Position numbers and translations under genes: made by a program. 62,000 nucleotides of DNA from Cryptomeria japonica (taxonomy: Eukaryota > Streptophyta > Pinopsida > Cupressales > Cupressaceae), in NCBI RefSeq assembly GCF_030272615.1, contig NC_081414.1, positions 908,431,009 through 908,493,008 of the forward strand, in the 5' to 3' direction. This document shows positions 23,001 through 34,376 of the stretch, in pieces. Under the pieces are notes generated by a model. It was not told where the DNA came from, made no database searches, and was given only the letters and a program-made list of their open reading frames with translations. Position 1 is the first letter of the stretch; every line of letters starts with the position of its first letter.

Positions 23001-25252
23001 TATGTATGAAACTTTTTGAGATGCATGTTGTTGATTATATCTGCTAGTGGTTCTCCTTCTGATGTTGCTAACTGATATGCCCCAGACCCAAATATGGCAG
23101 TGATGACACATGGACCCAGCCAATTAGATTCAAATTTTCCCCAGTGTTCTCTGTTTGGTTGATTGGGAGGGTTTTCTTTGAGAACAATATCTCTGGCCTC
23201 AAAAGTGCGAGGTTTGACCCTATGATTGTAGATTATACTCATGCATTGCTTATATGTTTTAAGGTGGTTGTAGGCAACTTGTCGCTTGTAATCAAGTAGT
23301 TCCAAGTCCCAAAGACATGAGAATCGGTACTCCTCATCATTTATTCGATTGTACAAGGAGACCCGTAGAGATGGTAATTCAACCTCAATAGGCAAGATGG
23401 CTTCTGCTCCATAAACAAGTGAGTAGGGGGTTGCACCTATAGGGATTTGAATGCTAGTTAGATATGACCATATTGTCAGATTCAAACGAATGTGCCAATC
23501 ATGACCAACATCATTGACTATCTTTTTGAGGATCCTCAATATATTCTTATTTGATGCGTCTGCTTGATCATTTCCTTGTGGGTAATATGGGGTGGAAAAA
23601 GGATTGGCGTATGAAGGTTTTTCATTAGTTGTTTGATTGGTTAGGGGGAAGGATTTGATCACATAAATAGGCATAAAATTCACCATACCATGGGGAATCG
23701 GTACTGATAAGTTGACAGACCATCTCAGATTCTAGGATATCATTGGGGATCCAATGTTGTTCAAATAAGAACTCGTTGCATGTGGAGTTTTGTGGAAGAT
23801 CAAGGAGAGATGCTATTGTAGCCATTGCATTTGCAACTCTGTTCTAATCTCGAGGAATCTGCTCAAAAGTGATAGCCATGAATAATTCCTTGAATTTATC
23901 AACCATTTTCTTGTAAGGCACAAGCTTATCATCCTTAGTCTAGTAGTCATCATTGACTTATTGTATGACTAACTGGGAATCACCATATACTTTTAGCTCT
24001 TTCAAATGCCATTGGATGACCATGCGGAGTCCTATGATACTCTTCTATGTTGTTCATGCATGGGAATGTGAGCGTGTATAATTTGGGTATGCTATCACCT
24101 TGAGGAGTGATAAAATGAATGCCTACTCCCAAACCATGTCTAGTGTAAGACCCATCAAAATATAGCTTCCATGATGGTGTTGGCATAACTGTGAAAATAT
24201 CCTCATCTGGAAAATTGGAAATGAGAGGATGGTCACCTGTGAGCCGTGCTTCAGCTAGGTGATCTGCAATGACTTGTCCTTTGATGGCTTTGCGTTCCAC
24301 ATATTCTATGTCAAATTCATTGAGAATCATAACCCACTTTTCCAAATGGCCTATTAGTGCTGCTTTATTGAGTAGATACTTGAGTGGATTTATCTTGGCA
24401 ATGAGTTGTATCTTGTGTGTCAACATGTAGTGCCTCAATTTGGTGGCTGCCAAAATTACTGCTAGACAAGCTCATTCAATAGGGGTATAATTGAGTTCAT
24501 ACCCTACCAGTGTTTTAGAAATGTAGTATATTGCACATTCTTTGCCTTTTGCATTATATTGTGCGAGTAAGACTCCTAAGGCCATAGTTGTGCCTGATAT
24601 GTATAATAATAAGGGCAGGTCTGGAGATGGTGGCGTCAGTAATGGTGGCATCATTAGGTAGTCCTTTAGCTATTGGAATGCTTGCTAGTAATTCTCTTCC
24701 CATTTAAAATGAACATTCTTGTGAAGCAAATGTGTGAAGGGATGACATTTGTTGGCCAATTGTGCAATGAATCACCAAATTGATTATAGCCTTCCTTGTA
24801 ATGTTCTTAATTGACTCATGTTCCTAGGAGGTGGCATTTTCATAATTGCTTTGACCTTTGCAGGATCAACCTCAATTCCTTTGTTTGAGACAATGTATCC
24901 TAGGAGCTTTTTTGAAGTTACCCCAAAGACACACTTCTTTGGATCTAGGCGTACATTATATTGCTCCAGTCTATTGAATATTTTGTCCAATATAGCAAGA
25001 TGACCCTCTCTAGTTAATGATTTAGCTAGTAAATCATCCACATATTCTTCCATCAGTGTCGTGGAAGATAGTAGTCATTGGCCTTTGATATGTGGTGCCA
25101 ACATTCTTGAGACCGAATGGCATTGCATTCCAATAGTATGTACCCCATGGGCATGTAAAAGTTTTTTTGTGGTGATTCTCTAGAGAAATCTTTATCTGGT
25201 TGTATCCTAAAAATCCATCCATGAGTAATAGCATTGCATGTCCTCCCGTGAG
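23000..25252 (-). pseudogene. gypA pol, 3' part: RT, RNase H, archaeal-type RNase H, integrase C-terminus (Ty3/gypsy, Tat-like)
   Basis: Reads leftwards. RT: MDGFLGYNQIKIS (~25220), MPFGLKN, and the catalytic EEYVDDLLAKS (~25053-25020). RNase H of the RT type: ALGVLLAQ..., then a second, archaeal-type RNase H starting WKLYFDGSYTRHG (~24160), which is diagnostic of the Tat/Ogre lineage. After DQILPPNQ (~23645) the frame jumps to STPYYPQGNDQADASNK (~23605): the HHCC finger and the first two catalytic aspartates of integrase (about 200 residues by comparison with C) are missing. The GAEAILP...GAYQLATSEGEP C-terminus follows. Several stops and frameshifts. Interrupted at 25252 by element B within RT. 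Confidence 0.9.
25248..25252. repeat. target-site duplication GTGAG (left), insertion of element B
   Basis: GTGAG abuts the B 5' LTR and recurs at 32619-32623 after the 3' LTR, splitting the gypA RT ORF (PNID... on the right, ...LTGGHAMLLLMDG on the left). Confidence 0.92.
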
Positions 25253-26421
25253 TGTTGGCATTTTTTATGATGATGTTGTGATTGTCATTGATGGACACAC
25301 ACTTGCTTTGAGATCACTTTTTGTATGTATGAGTTATGCTCAACTAGTATTTGTTCCAAGACGTATTATGTATTATAGTCTTTAGACTATCAGTGTTTTG
25401 CAAAAAGTGTTTACCGATCTCAAGTGGTATGAAGACCCAAGCGGTATGAAGACTCAAGCGGTTCGAGGATCCCAAAGCGGTACGAAGAAACAAAGCGATT
25501 GTTATCATTTTTCCCAATCTTCATTTTGACAAACCGGTAATCGATAAAATGTGTGAACCGGTAATCGGTAAATATATGAACTCGTATTACTCTTTGATGA
25601 GTTACTAACTGATATTTTTGTGATGGGTTATCATCCACTGACACTTTGGCGGTGATTCTGTGTCATGTTACCAATTGTGTCCAGATGCACTGAACTTAGA
25701 AACTTGCAATGTAATCCTATTGGACCGACATGAAATCAGATTCCTTTATAAGGACATCATGTCTAGGGTTTAAGGAGTTGTTAGGGTTTTAGGTGGTTGA
25801 TGAGGTTTTTACATGTGCAATCACAGAAGAAGATTAGGTATGTGTGAAGAAATGAAGTGTGGAGATTTTGAAGACTAAAGTAATGTTGAAATGCATTAAC
25901 AATGAGCTATCAAGGATCTAACCAAGCATACTGTGCTAGTATTTAGATCACTCACTTGTTGATTACTCACATCTTCGAAAAGTCTAAAACCCTTAACCAG
26001 CTAGGCCTGGAAAAGCCTTTATAAATCCTCTAACAAGGTGGTTCACAACTGTGGATTTGAAATCCTCTCACAAGGTAGTCTTTTATTGGACTTATCTCCT
26101 AACATAGATTGAGATTCCTAACAGGATCTGTTCTGATGAAGAACATTGTATGACCTTAACCAGTCTGGTTACTATTCTGCAGATAGTTACTTTTGAGTTT
26201 CATCTCACCGTAGTTTTTCCCATTTGGTTTTCCACGTCAAAATCTCTTGTGTTATGGTGATTGTGCTCCTGTGGGTGAATGCCTTATTTTCTATTTGGTT
26301 TGCATTTGTCTTAACCAGTTTGTTAGTAAAACTGTCATATCGATTTACTGCTAAACTATTTAAGTGTTTGAGTTTAGTATTTTTTGGTATACTAATTCAC
26401 CCCCCCTCTTAGTATTCATCA
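25253..26421 (+). repeat. 5' LTR of element B
   Basis: 1169 bp, TGTTGGCATTTTTTATG to TTAGTATTCATCA. Contains a cluster of GCGGTA/CCGGTAATCGGTAAA motifs at 25420-25575 and a C-run plus CTCTTAG block near the end. Same length as the 3' LTR. Confidence 0.93.
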
Positions 26422-26423
26422 AT

Positions 26424-26435
26424 TGGTATTAGAGC
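26424..26435 (+). other. primer-binding site of element B
   Basis: TGGTATTAGAGC starts two bases after the LTR. It is the canonical plant copia site TGGTATCAGAGC, complementary to initiator methionine tRNA, with one C-to-T change. Confidence 0.9.
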
Positions 26436-26471
26436 CAACCTTTCTATAAGTTTAAAAACTTGGAAGGAGAT

Positions 26472-27707
26472 ATGGGGGAATACACTGTGAGGGAACTTAC
26501 TCATCATCTCACTCAGACTGAGAAAGTCTTTGATGAACTCAAAGTCAAATATAAAGCCTCTCTAGAAAAGAGAAGAGAGCGTGCTGAGAAACTGATGGAG
26601 CTTACTAAAAATAATTCTTCTGATGAAGCAGACATGGAAGCCCTAGTTGAAGAAGTTGAAAAACTGAATGAATCTAATGCTAACCTGAGAAGGGAACTGG
26701 AAGGACTGACTATCAGAATGTGTCAAGAGCTTGAGAACTAGAGGAAAGCTGAAGATCTGGTAAAAGACAAAGATCATGAGATCTCTAAGCTGAAGCAAGA
26801 AATCAGTGCACTTACCGCTCATCTCCAAGAGAGTAAAGTGGAAAAAGAAGAAATGCAAGGTGAACTAAACATGGTTATTTTTGAGAATGCAACCTTGAAG
26901 GAATCCAATGCTACTATTTCCAAAGAACTCATTGAGTCAAAGGAAATACTTGCCAAATTCAATAAGAGCACTGTTAAGCTAGAACAAAAGCTTGAATCAG
27001 AAAAATTGGTAAAGAATACCACTGGACTTGGTTTTTCTGGTTATGAGGAAGGGGAGACCTCTGAAACAAAAGATGGAGCATCAAAGAAGCAACTGACACC
27101 AAAGGATAAAGGTAAGTAAAAGTTCAAACCTATTTTCTTTAATTGTCTCGAGGAAGGACACACTGCCAATGTATGTAGAAGTAAGGCTTACAATAATTTT
27201 CCCTACTTTCTAAACAATAAGCCTAGATCCAATAGATTTAACAGTAACTGTTATGCATGCAACAATTTTGGGCATAGAGCATTTGAATGCAAGTCCATTA
27301 TACAAAACACTAGAAGATATCCTCAAAGGAGTCAAGGAGTTTTTCCTGAAGCCCCTGTGAACCGAAATCCAAACCAGTATAATGCCTATGACCATCAGTC
27401 AGGTGGTGGTGGCTATCAAGCAGCAACTGGTTGGAGAGAAACCTATTTGATTTTCCATGGTAGCGGTCACACTACTACAACATGCAGGAGGAAGAATGGT
27501 AGAATGAAAAATGGACCATGGAGAACATTTGGAGTGGTATGCTATCATTGCAATAAACTGGGACACCCTGCCAGAACCTACAGAATGAGAAAAAACATAT
27601 CAGATGATATATCGATCACTCCGAAAGGAAAGATTGATGTTGAAACTGTTCAAGCAGATATGAAGACAACATGGAAGAAGAAACCTGAAGAAGTGTCACA
27701 AGAATAA
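26472..27707 (+). pseudogene. gag remnant of element B: coiled coil and zinc knuckles
   Basis: One frame of 411 codons from ATG at 26472 to the stop at 27705-27707, with two in-frame stops: TAG 26739-26741 and TAA near 27117, both explicable as C-to-T changes of CAG and CAA. The N-terminal 230 residues are heptad-rich. SKEILAKFNKSTVKLEQKL...NTTGLGF is the typical C-terminal copia gag segment. Three zinc-knuckle positions follow: CLEEGHTANVC (degenerate), CYACNNFGHRAFEC (intact CX2CX4HX4C, ~27252-27293) and CYHCNKLGHPARTY (last Cys lost, ~27541-27582). The usual N-terminal capsid-like gag domain is absent; the ORF starts at the coiled coil just after the primer site. Confidence 0.8.
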
Positions 27708-28203
27708 CCAGTTTCTGCACCTAGTGTGGAAGTCGTTGAACCGACAAACTAAGCTTCAAAAAAGCTTAGGGGGAGCAAATTGGTGAAATGTTTCGCACCC
27801 CCCAGTTATATCGGTAAAAGACCTTAACTGATATGTGTTACCTGTCAATCTGCAGAAGACCGAAAATGGTAAAAAGAAAAATTAGGGTTTATAACCTAAT
27901 TATGGAGCATTTACTATGGTAGGTGAAGAATTTGTTTAAAAGGGTTTTTTAAGTCATTTTCACTTATCAATTTGCGAGTGAAGAATTTCTCAAGTGCAGA
28001 GCGACCAAAGGCGATTCATTTTATGATTCAAAGAGATTTCAAAAACTTTGAAAGAAGAATCCGGAGATAATATCAATTAGTCAGGTGAAGAACACAAAGC
28101 GGTAATCCAGCAACCGAAGTAGTGTGTGGTGAAGATGAAGTTGCAAACCCTAAATTGTAGATTTCTAAAGGTATTTATCAAAATTCTTGTTTATCCATTT
28201 GTC
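27708..28203 (+). other. spacer between gag and accessory ORF in element B
   Basis: No ORF. Contains GCTTAGGGGGAGCAAATTGG (27763-27782), a copy of the purine-tract-plus-TTGG module normally seen before the LTR, and CCGGTA-like words. In an autonomous relative this is where pol would lie or would have been deleted. Confidence 0.55.
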
Positions 28204-31185
28204 ATGGCTTATGCATCCCACTCTAGTTCTAGTGCACCTGATGATTCAATAGATTTCATCCAACGGAAGGAAAAATACAATGCCCTATCCTAGATACCCG
28301 CTGGTGTTATAGTTGAGGAAGGTATTTTAGATTATATTGATTGCAAAATAGAAGACCTAGGATCTCTAGTGATCCATTCTTAGTTAAGTTTATTCTGCGG
28401 GAATGACAAGAAGATCAAACCAGAATACAACATCCTAGAAAGAAAGAAACTTCACAATGTGGTCTTTTTTCTTGAAGAATTTATAGAAGATCACATCCAC
28501 ATCATTCTAAGAAGAGTGCACGGTGACAAAATGTATCTTGAGCAGATACATGACATCACACCCAAAGCGATTCATGCCGTCACTAGTTTCTGTAATGTTG
28601 GAGATGTGCCAACCCTAAGAAAAGTCATCAAGACTGAAATGACGAAGCTCACCGGTTCTGTGCGCGACCAATGGGGAATGACCGTCAATACCATCAAGGA
28701 TGATCTGGTCAAATATGCTGGTATGGTGATAGGTTACAGAATGTTTTATGCTAGCAGAATTAACTCTGTCTCTACTGTAGTGGTCAATGCCGCCTACAGG
28801 ATGATCAGGGAATATGCCTCATTTGATTTATGCATCTGTATGCAAAGGCAACTTCTGGTGAACCTGAAGTCTATTAAACAGGACAATGCCTTAATATTTA
28901 TATTTGGACAATTTTTGGTAGGATAGTTTTTCTACTTTCAAGGCTATTTCCCAGGAGTCGGTGATATACAATGGTCTGCTGACCAATCGGTTACCAAGCA
29001 AATCATAGAGAGTCTTCAAGTGGTAGGAACCGGTTATCCTAAAGTCCTAAACAAATACTTTGATGAGTTTAGATGTAAGATGAGCCAGAGGATGAGAATA
29101 TTTGGTGATATTGTCAAGAAGTATGAAGAGGACATCTTCTTTATCATCAAAGTAGATGAGTGCATAATGGAGGCGGTTGAGCCTAGAAAGCAAGAAGTGG
29201 AACCTATGGGATATGAGGTGATGTATGACATGCTTGATGGGTATGACTCTACCCTACTTGCCTCGCCTCTTGATCCAAAGAAGAAGAGAACCGACACCTA
29301 TTTGAAGAGGATAACACTAGTTGAAGAACCTTTAGTGAAGAAAGGAAAGGCAGTGCCATCAGTATCGACACTAGTTACTTCAGCAAGTCCTAAAGTGACC
29401 AAGCGGTCATTGAAAAAGAAGAAACTGGAAGTTGCACCTGTCGAGGTCTTTGAAAGGAAGCAAAAAACTAAGAATATCTCACCAGATTCTGAGGATACAG
29501 AACCTGAGGTACAACCTAAAAAAGACTAGGCAAACGAGGAAGAAGACAAAGACAACCAGCAATGAACCAACATCATCAACACTGGTAAATATAGACATTT
29601 CCTCTTACAAACCTTTGACACACTGTCAAAGAACTATCAAGAATATTAGGAGAAAACTGCTAAGTGATTTAATAGAAAATTTTGATGATTTTAATGACAA
29701 TGAAAAGGAGGAAGTTGAACAGGAAGTTATTCAATATTTATGTATTAATGATCAGTCACCATCAGAAATTAGATTTGTGACATCGAATTCTTTATATAAT
29801 TCTTTAGATAACAAATGGCGCATTGCCATAGAAAAGGAATAGGAAATAAGAGAAGAAATTTTTGCACAATATTTTCCTGATGTGTCAAATTCAGAGCTAT
29901 ATGAAGCTATGGATAAATACAAAGGCCTCTTCTTCATGAGAAGAAGAAGACTCTTGTTAGTGGAAGGGAAAGTTCTTGAAGTGGTAAGAGATACACACTC
30001 ACATGCCAAAGCCACTCTAAGGTTGCACCAGGTGTTTGAAGCCAACAAGAAGGCTAAGCAAGAACGAGAAACTAGAAAACCAGATGAGGTGTATGACAGT
30101 GAAGGAGAACCGGTCACTAAACAGATGGACACAATTGATGTTGATGCTTTGGATGGTGAAAATGTCACTCCGGATGCAACAAAGGAAAAGGTTGACAAAG
30201 AGAGAGTGGACAAAGAAAAATAGGACAAAGAAAAGGCTAATAAAGTGCAAGCGGAGAAAGAGAAAAAGAATAAAGAGGAAGAGGAGAAGAAGAAAAAGGA
30301 AGAGGAGAAGAAGAAAGAGGAAGAGTAGAAGAAGAAAAAGGAAGAGGAGAAAAAGAAACAGGAAGAGGAGGAGAAGAAAAAGGAAGAGGAGAAGAAGGAA
30401 TGAGAAGAGGAGAAGAGAAAAGAGGAAGAGAAAAGGAAACAAGAAGAGGAGAAGAAGAAAAAGGAAGAGGAGAAGAATTAACGGGAAGAGGAGAAGAAGA
30501 AAGAAGAAGAGAAGCGGAAAGAAGAAGATAGAAGGAAGAAGAAAAGAGAAAGAAAGAAGCAGAGGAGCAAAAGAAGGTTGAAGAGGAAAAGCAAAGAGCC
30601 AAAGAGAAGGAGGAAGTGGCAAAGAGCACACAAGTGGAGACCCCAAAGGCAACTGGTAGTCAAGCCAAACCGGCTGACATTACCAGTCCCATTGACCTCC
30701 AATCTGCAAATGAAACGGAGCTTCTCCAAAGCATTAAGCTTGCCTAAGAGCGACTAGAAGTGCTAAGGAGGAAGAAGGAGCAAGATGTTATTCAAACTGC
30801 GGTGGAAACTCTTACCAGTTTGATTCCCAGTACCAATTCCTCTCTGCCCCAACTGAAACTTTTATGCACAGTTGTAGAGGACTAGGTGCAATGCCTGGAA
30901 GATGTTGCTGAAGCCAATGCACAAAAGAAGCATCAAAAGGCACTAAGCACTACCTTAGTGAAGAAATTAAACGAGCTTCGATCTGAACTTCAGAAAGCAC
31001 AAAAAGACATAAGAGATGCTATGGATGAGGGGAAATTACTGCTCAGTAAGATAAGCCAACCCCATCTATTCTGTGATGATGTGCTTGCTCAGAAAGACAA
31101 ACTGCAATCTAATTTGGAGGCATATATAAGCACCTTCAAGACACCCTATGATTCCTTCACCACATTTGGGCAAATCGTTCATTGA
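28204..31185 (+). pseudogene. accessory ORF of element B, unknown function, with long E/K-rich helix
   Basis: About 990 codons from ATG at 28204 to TGA at 31183-31185. Part 1 (to ~29500) is globular and homologous to the F ORF: IPAGVIVEEG, IDCKIEDLG, ILRRVHGDK, VVNAAYRMIREYASFDLC, MEAVEPR...MGYEV. Part 2 (~29520-30190) is charged. Part 3 (~30195-30620) is almost pure Glu/Lys/Arg, of the type that forms a single stable alpha helix. Part 4 (~30640-31185) is a coiled coil ending with TLVKKLNELRSELQKAQKD. Breaks: TAG near 28291 and 28381, TAG 28924-28926, a frameshift near 29525, several stops in the E/K part and another frame change before 30886. Function unknown. An envelope-like or capsid-accessory protein are possibilities; no membrane segment is evident. 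Confidence 0.65.
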
Positions 31186-31449
31186 TTTCAACTCCAGACT
31201 GCCAGAATAAAGTTGGAGTTCAGCAACCGGACCCGAGATTTGCAAGAACTTCAACTGGTTCTACTACCAAGACTGCCATATATGCTTTCATGTTATCTCT
31301 TTAAGGGACTAGTATACATTTTATTTTCTGCAAAAGGGATACTGTATATGCTTAGGGGGAGTAATTTTGATTATGGCATATTTTTGTTGTAAAACACTTA
31401 GATGTCAAAATTTTTCCTAACTGTTTCCATCAATGCCAAAGGGGGAGAT
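31186..31449 (+). other. element B 3' untranslated region with polypurine tracts
   Basis: GCTTAGGGGGAG near 31350 and GCCAAAGGGGGAGA directly before the LTR (31434-31447). Non-coding. Confidence 0.7.
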
Positions 31450-32618
31450 TGTTGGCATTTTTGATGATGATGTTGTGATTGTCATTGATGGACACACACT
31501 TGCTTTGAGATCACTTTTTGCATGTATGAGTTATGCTCAACCGGTATTTGTTCCAACTGGTATTATGTATTATAGTCTTTAGACTGTCGATGTTTTGTAG
31601 AAAGTGTTTACCAATATCAAGCGGTATCAAGACCCAAGTGGTATGAAGACTCAAGTGGTTTGAGGATCCCAAAGCGGTACGAAGAAACAAAGAGGTTGTT
31701 ATCCTTTTTCCCAGTCTTCATTATGACAAACCGGTAATCGGTAAAATGTGTGAACCAGTAATCGGTAAATATATGAACCAGTATTACTCTATGATGAGTT
31801 ACCAACCAGTATTTTTGTGATGGGTTATCATCCACTGACAATTTGGCGGTGATTCTGTGTCGTGTTACTAAATGTGTCCATATGCACTAAACTTAGAAAC
31901 TTGCAATGCAATCCTATTTGACCAACATGAAATCAGATTCGTTTATAAGGACATCATGTCTAGGGTTTAAGGAGTTGTTAGGGTTTTAGGTGGTTGATGA
32001 GGTTTTTGCATGTTCGATCACAGAAGAAGATTAGGTCTATGTGAAGAAACAAAGTGTGGAGATTTTGACGACTGAATTAATGCTGAAATGCATTAACAAT
32101 GAGCTATCAAGGATCTAACCAAGCATATTGTGCTATTATTTAGATCACTCACTTGTTGATTACTCACATCTTTGACAAGTCTAAAACCCTTAACCAGGTA
32201 GGCCTGGCAAAGCCTTTGTAAATCCTCTAACAAGGTGGTTCACAAATGTGGATCTAAAATCCTCTCACAAGGTAGTCTTTAATCAGACTTATCTCCTAAC
32301 AGAGATTGAGATTCCTAATAGGATCTGTTCTGATGAAGAACATTGTATGACCTTAACCGGTCTCGTTGCTATTCTGCAGATAGTTACTTGTGAGTTTCAT
32401 CTCACCGTGGTTTTTCCCATTTGGGTTTCCATGTCAAAATCTCTTGTGTTATGCTGATTGTCCTCCTATGGGTGAATGCCTTATTTGTTGTTTGGTTTGC
32501 ATTTGTCTTAACCGGTTTGTTAGTAAAACTGTCATACTGGTTTACTGCTAAACCATTTAAGTGTTTGAGTTTAGCATTTTTTGGTATACTAATTCACCCC
32601 CCCTCTTAGTATTCATCA
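31450..32618 (+). repeat. 3' LTR of element B
   Basis: 1169 bp, TGTTGGCATTTTTGATG to TTAGTATTCATCA. The part from 31618 onward is repeated at 47231-48230. Confidence 0.93.
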
Positions 32619-33467
32619 GTGAGGTCCATGATCATATCAATGTTTGGAAGAGGGAAGTCATCCTTAAGACATGCTTTGTTTAGATCTATAAAATCTATAT
32701 AGATACAGATGCCTCCAATTTGTTTTGACACTGGTACCAGGTTGGAGATCTATTTTACAAAGTCAATGGGTCTAATGAAACCCACATCTAATAGCTTTTT
32801 GAGTTCAAATTTTACTAATAGTGTGATCTGAGGATGCATCTTTCTAAGATTTTGTTTACTGGTTTGGCTCCTTCTGCTATTGTTAAGTGATGCATTACTA
32901 GTTCTGGATCAAGTCTTGGCATGTTTGCATAGGACCATGAGAAATTGATTTGTTTCTTGTGAAAGAACTTTGTAAATTCAAGATCTTCTATTGTAGTCAG
33001 TGATTCGTCTAGATGTATGTGAATTTTTAGGTGCCCCCAAATTGACTTCCTTTGTTTCTTCTATGAGAATAGACCATCTCTCATGATTAGAGCTAAAGGG
33101 GAGAATCTAAAACCTTCCATCCTTAGGTGCCTTGGAGAGGTTTTCACCATTGGATACGTCCTTTGTTTTTACTCTTTTTGTTTCCACAAGTATCACAATG
33201 TGGTTTTCACTTGAGGATTATGTTTTGATTGTAATATTTTTGTGATTGAAATGTTTGGCGTTCTCTCCAAAGCAAGTTGCACCGTTAAGTTCAATAGTAT
33301 ACCCAACTTTGTGATCCTTGCCTGGTATGTCATCCCGTAATTCAAGAAACTGTATGATAATGTCATCATTTTGGAGGGTATCAAGGTGTGGAGAATATTG
33401 CTAGTTCCACTCAATGAGTTCGGGGTGAATAATTGTCATTGCTTCATCGATCAGGTTAAGTTCATAG
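32619..33467 (-). pseudogene. gypA pol, 5' RT and upstream linker (copy 1)
   Basis: Minus strand. The RT N-terminus is clear: LRKMHPQITLLVKFELKK...GFIRPIDF (~32870-32780) and DLNKACLKDDFPLPNID (~32690-32640), which would continue into LTGGHAMLLLMDG beyond element B. Upstream (to the right) LELRDDIP and VGYTIELNG belong to the linker before RT. Frameshifts and stops are present. The TSD copies GTGAG (32619-32623) and CATAG (33463-33467) mark its two edges. Confidence 0.85.
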
Positions 33468-34376
33468 TGTAGACACCTAAAAATGGTCAACGCTTGCAGA
33501 ATCATACTTTAACATTTGCGCATTGCCTCATTTTAGGTTTTTGCGTCGCATTAACATTTTCTCCTATGTCACGCACTTGGTCTTTATCATTTGCAAGCAT
33601 TGAGTCATTCTTCTACATTCTTCATTTATCTCGCTCTTGAATTTGGTCTTGTCGACAACAATCTCCAGTCATGATTTTAATCGATCTTATCTTATTACAT
33701 CAATGTGCATGCTCATTTGTCATTATTTTGGACATCGTCAATCCTAATTAGGGTTTTGTCCTCCTGTCAATCTTGTGATCGATTTGTCATCGATCGTTGT
33801 CCTCTTGTCAATCTTGTCATCTAGGGATCGATTTATCATCAATCCTTATCATTTTCAATCTTGTCGTTTAACGATCGATTTGTCATCGGTCGTTGTCATG
33901 TTCGATCTTGTCATTTTGTGATCGATTTGTCATCGGTCGTTGTCATGTTCGATCTTGTCATTTTGTGATCGATTTGTCATCAATCGTGGTCATTTTCAAT
34001 ATTGTCGTTTTGCAATCTATTTTGTCATCAATCAACAAATTTTGCATAGAAAGTGCACAATTTTTCATAATTTGTCATAATTGACATAATTGATTTGCAA
34101 TTTCCATTTGAATTGAATCATGCTAATTTGATCCATCTCTCCAATTTGTCTATAAATTAGATGAATTTCTTCAATCAAATCCCCTAATCAGACTATCGAA
34201 TTTCTAATCAATCATGCTTTGAGTATTCTTGCGCTTCTATCTTGTCTACTTGCTTTCATCTCATGTGTATGCACTTGTAGGTGAGATCCACAAACAAAGT
34301 TATTTGAAGAAGAAAGAAGGACAATGGAGCCGCATGAAGGAGATATTCAGATCTGCATTTGGCTTGCTTAGTTTTT
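33468..34376 (+). repeat. C-family LTR, copy 1 (3' end deleted)
   Basis: Starts TGTAGACACCTAAAAATGG after CATAG. Follows the solo LTR at 49080-50754 but lacks the internal block corresponding to about 49590-50285 and the last 120 bases. A GATCGAT/GTCATC minisatellite lies at 33770-34030. The 3' end is fused to pol within the shared word AATCTTT (34377-34383). Confidence 0.88.

Larger units (their letters stand above)
25253..32618 (+). mobile_element. Element B: complete non-autonomous copia-type LTR retrotransposon (gag plus accessory ORF, no pol)
   Basis: 7366 bp with two LTRs of 1169 bp each, an initiator-Met-tRNA-type primer site, a C-terminal gag remnant, the accessory ORF and the polypurine tract CCAAAGGGGGAGATT, flanked by TSD GTGAG. 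No protease, integrase, RT or RNase H is readable. Purine tracts GCTTAGGGGGAG occur before the accessory ORF (27765) and after it (31352). It depends on a related autonomous copia element for movement. Inserted in gypA; later its 3' LTR was copied by the segmental duplication. Confidence 0.88.

Noticed and set aside
30017-30652. 211-residue minus-strand ORF, Leu/Phe-rich, membrane-like
   Set aside because: It is the antisense shadow of the E/K-rich purine repeat of the B accessory ORF; the composition follows from the GAGAAG repeat.
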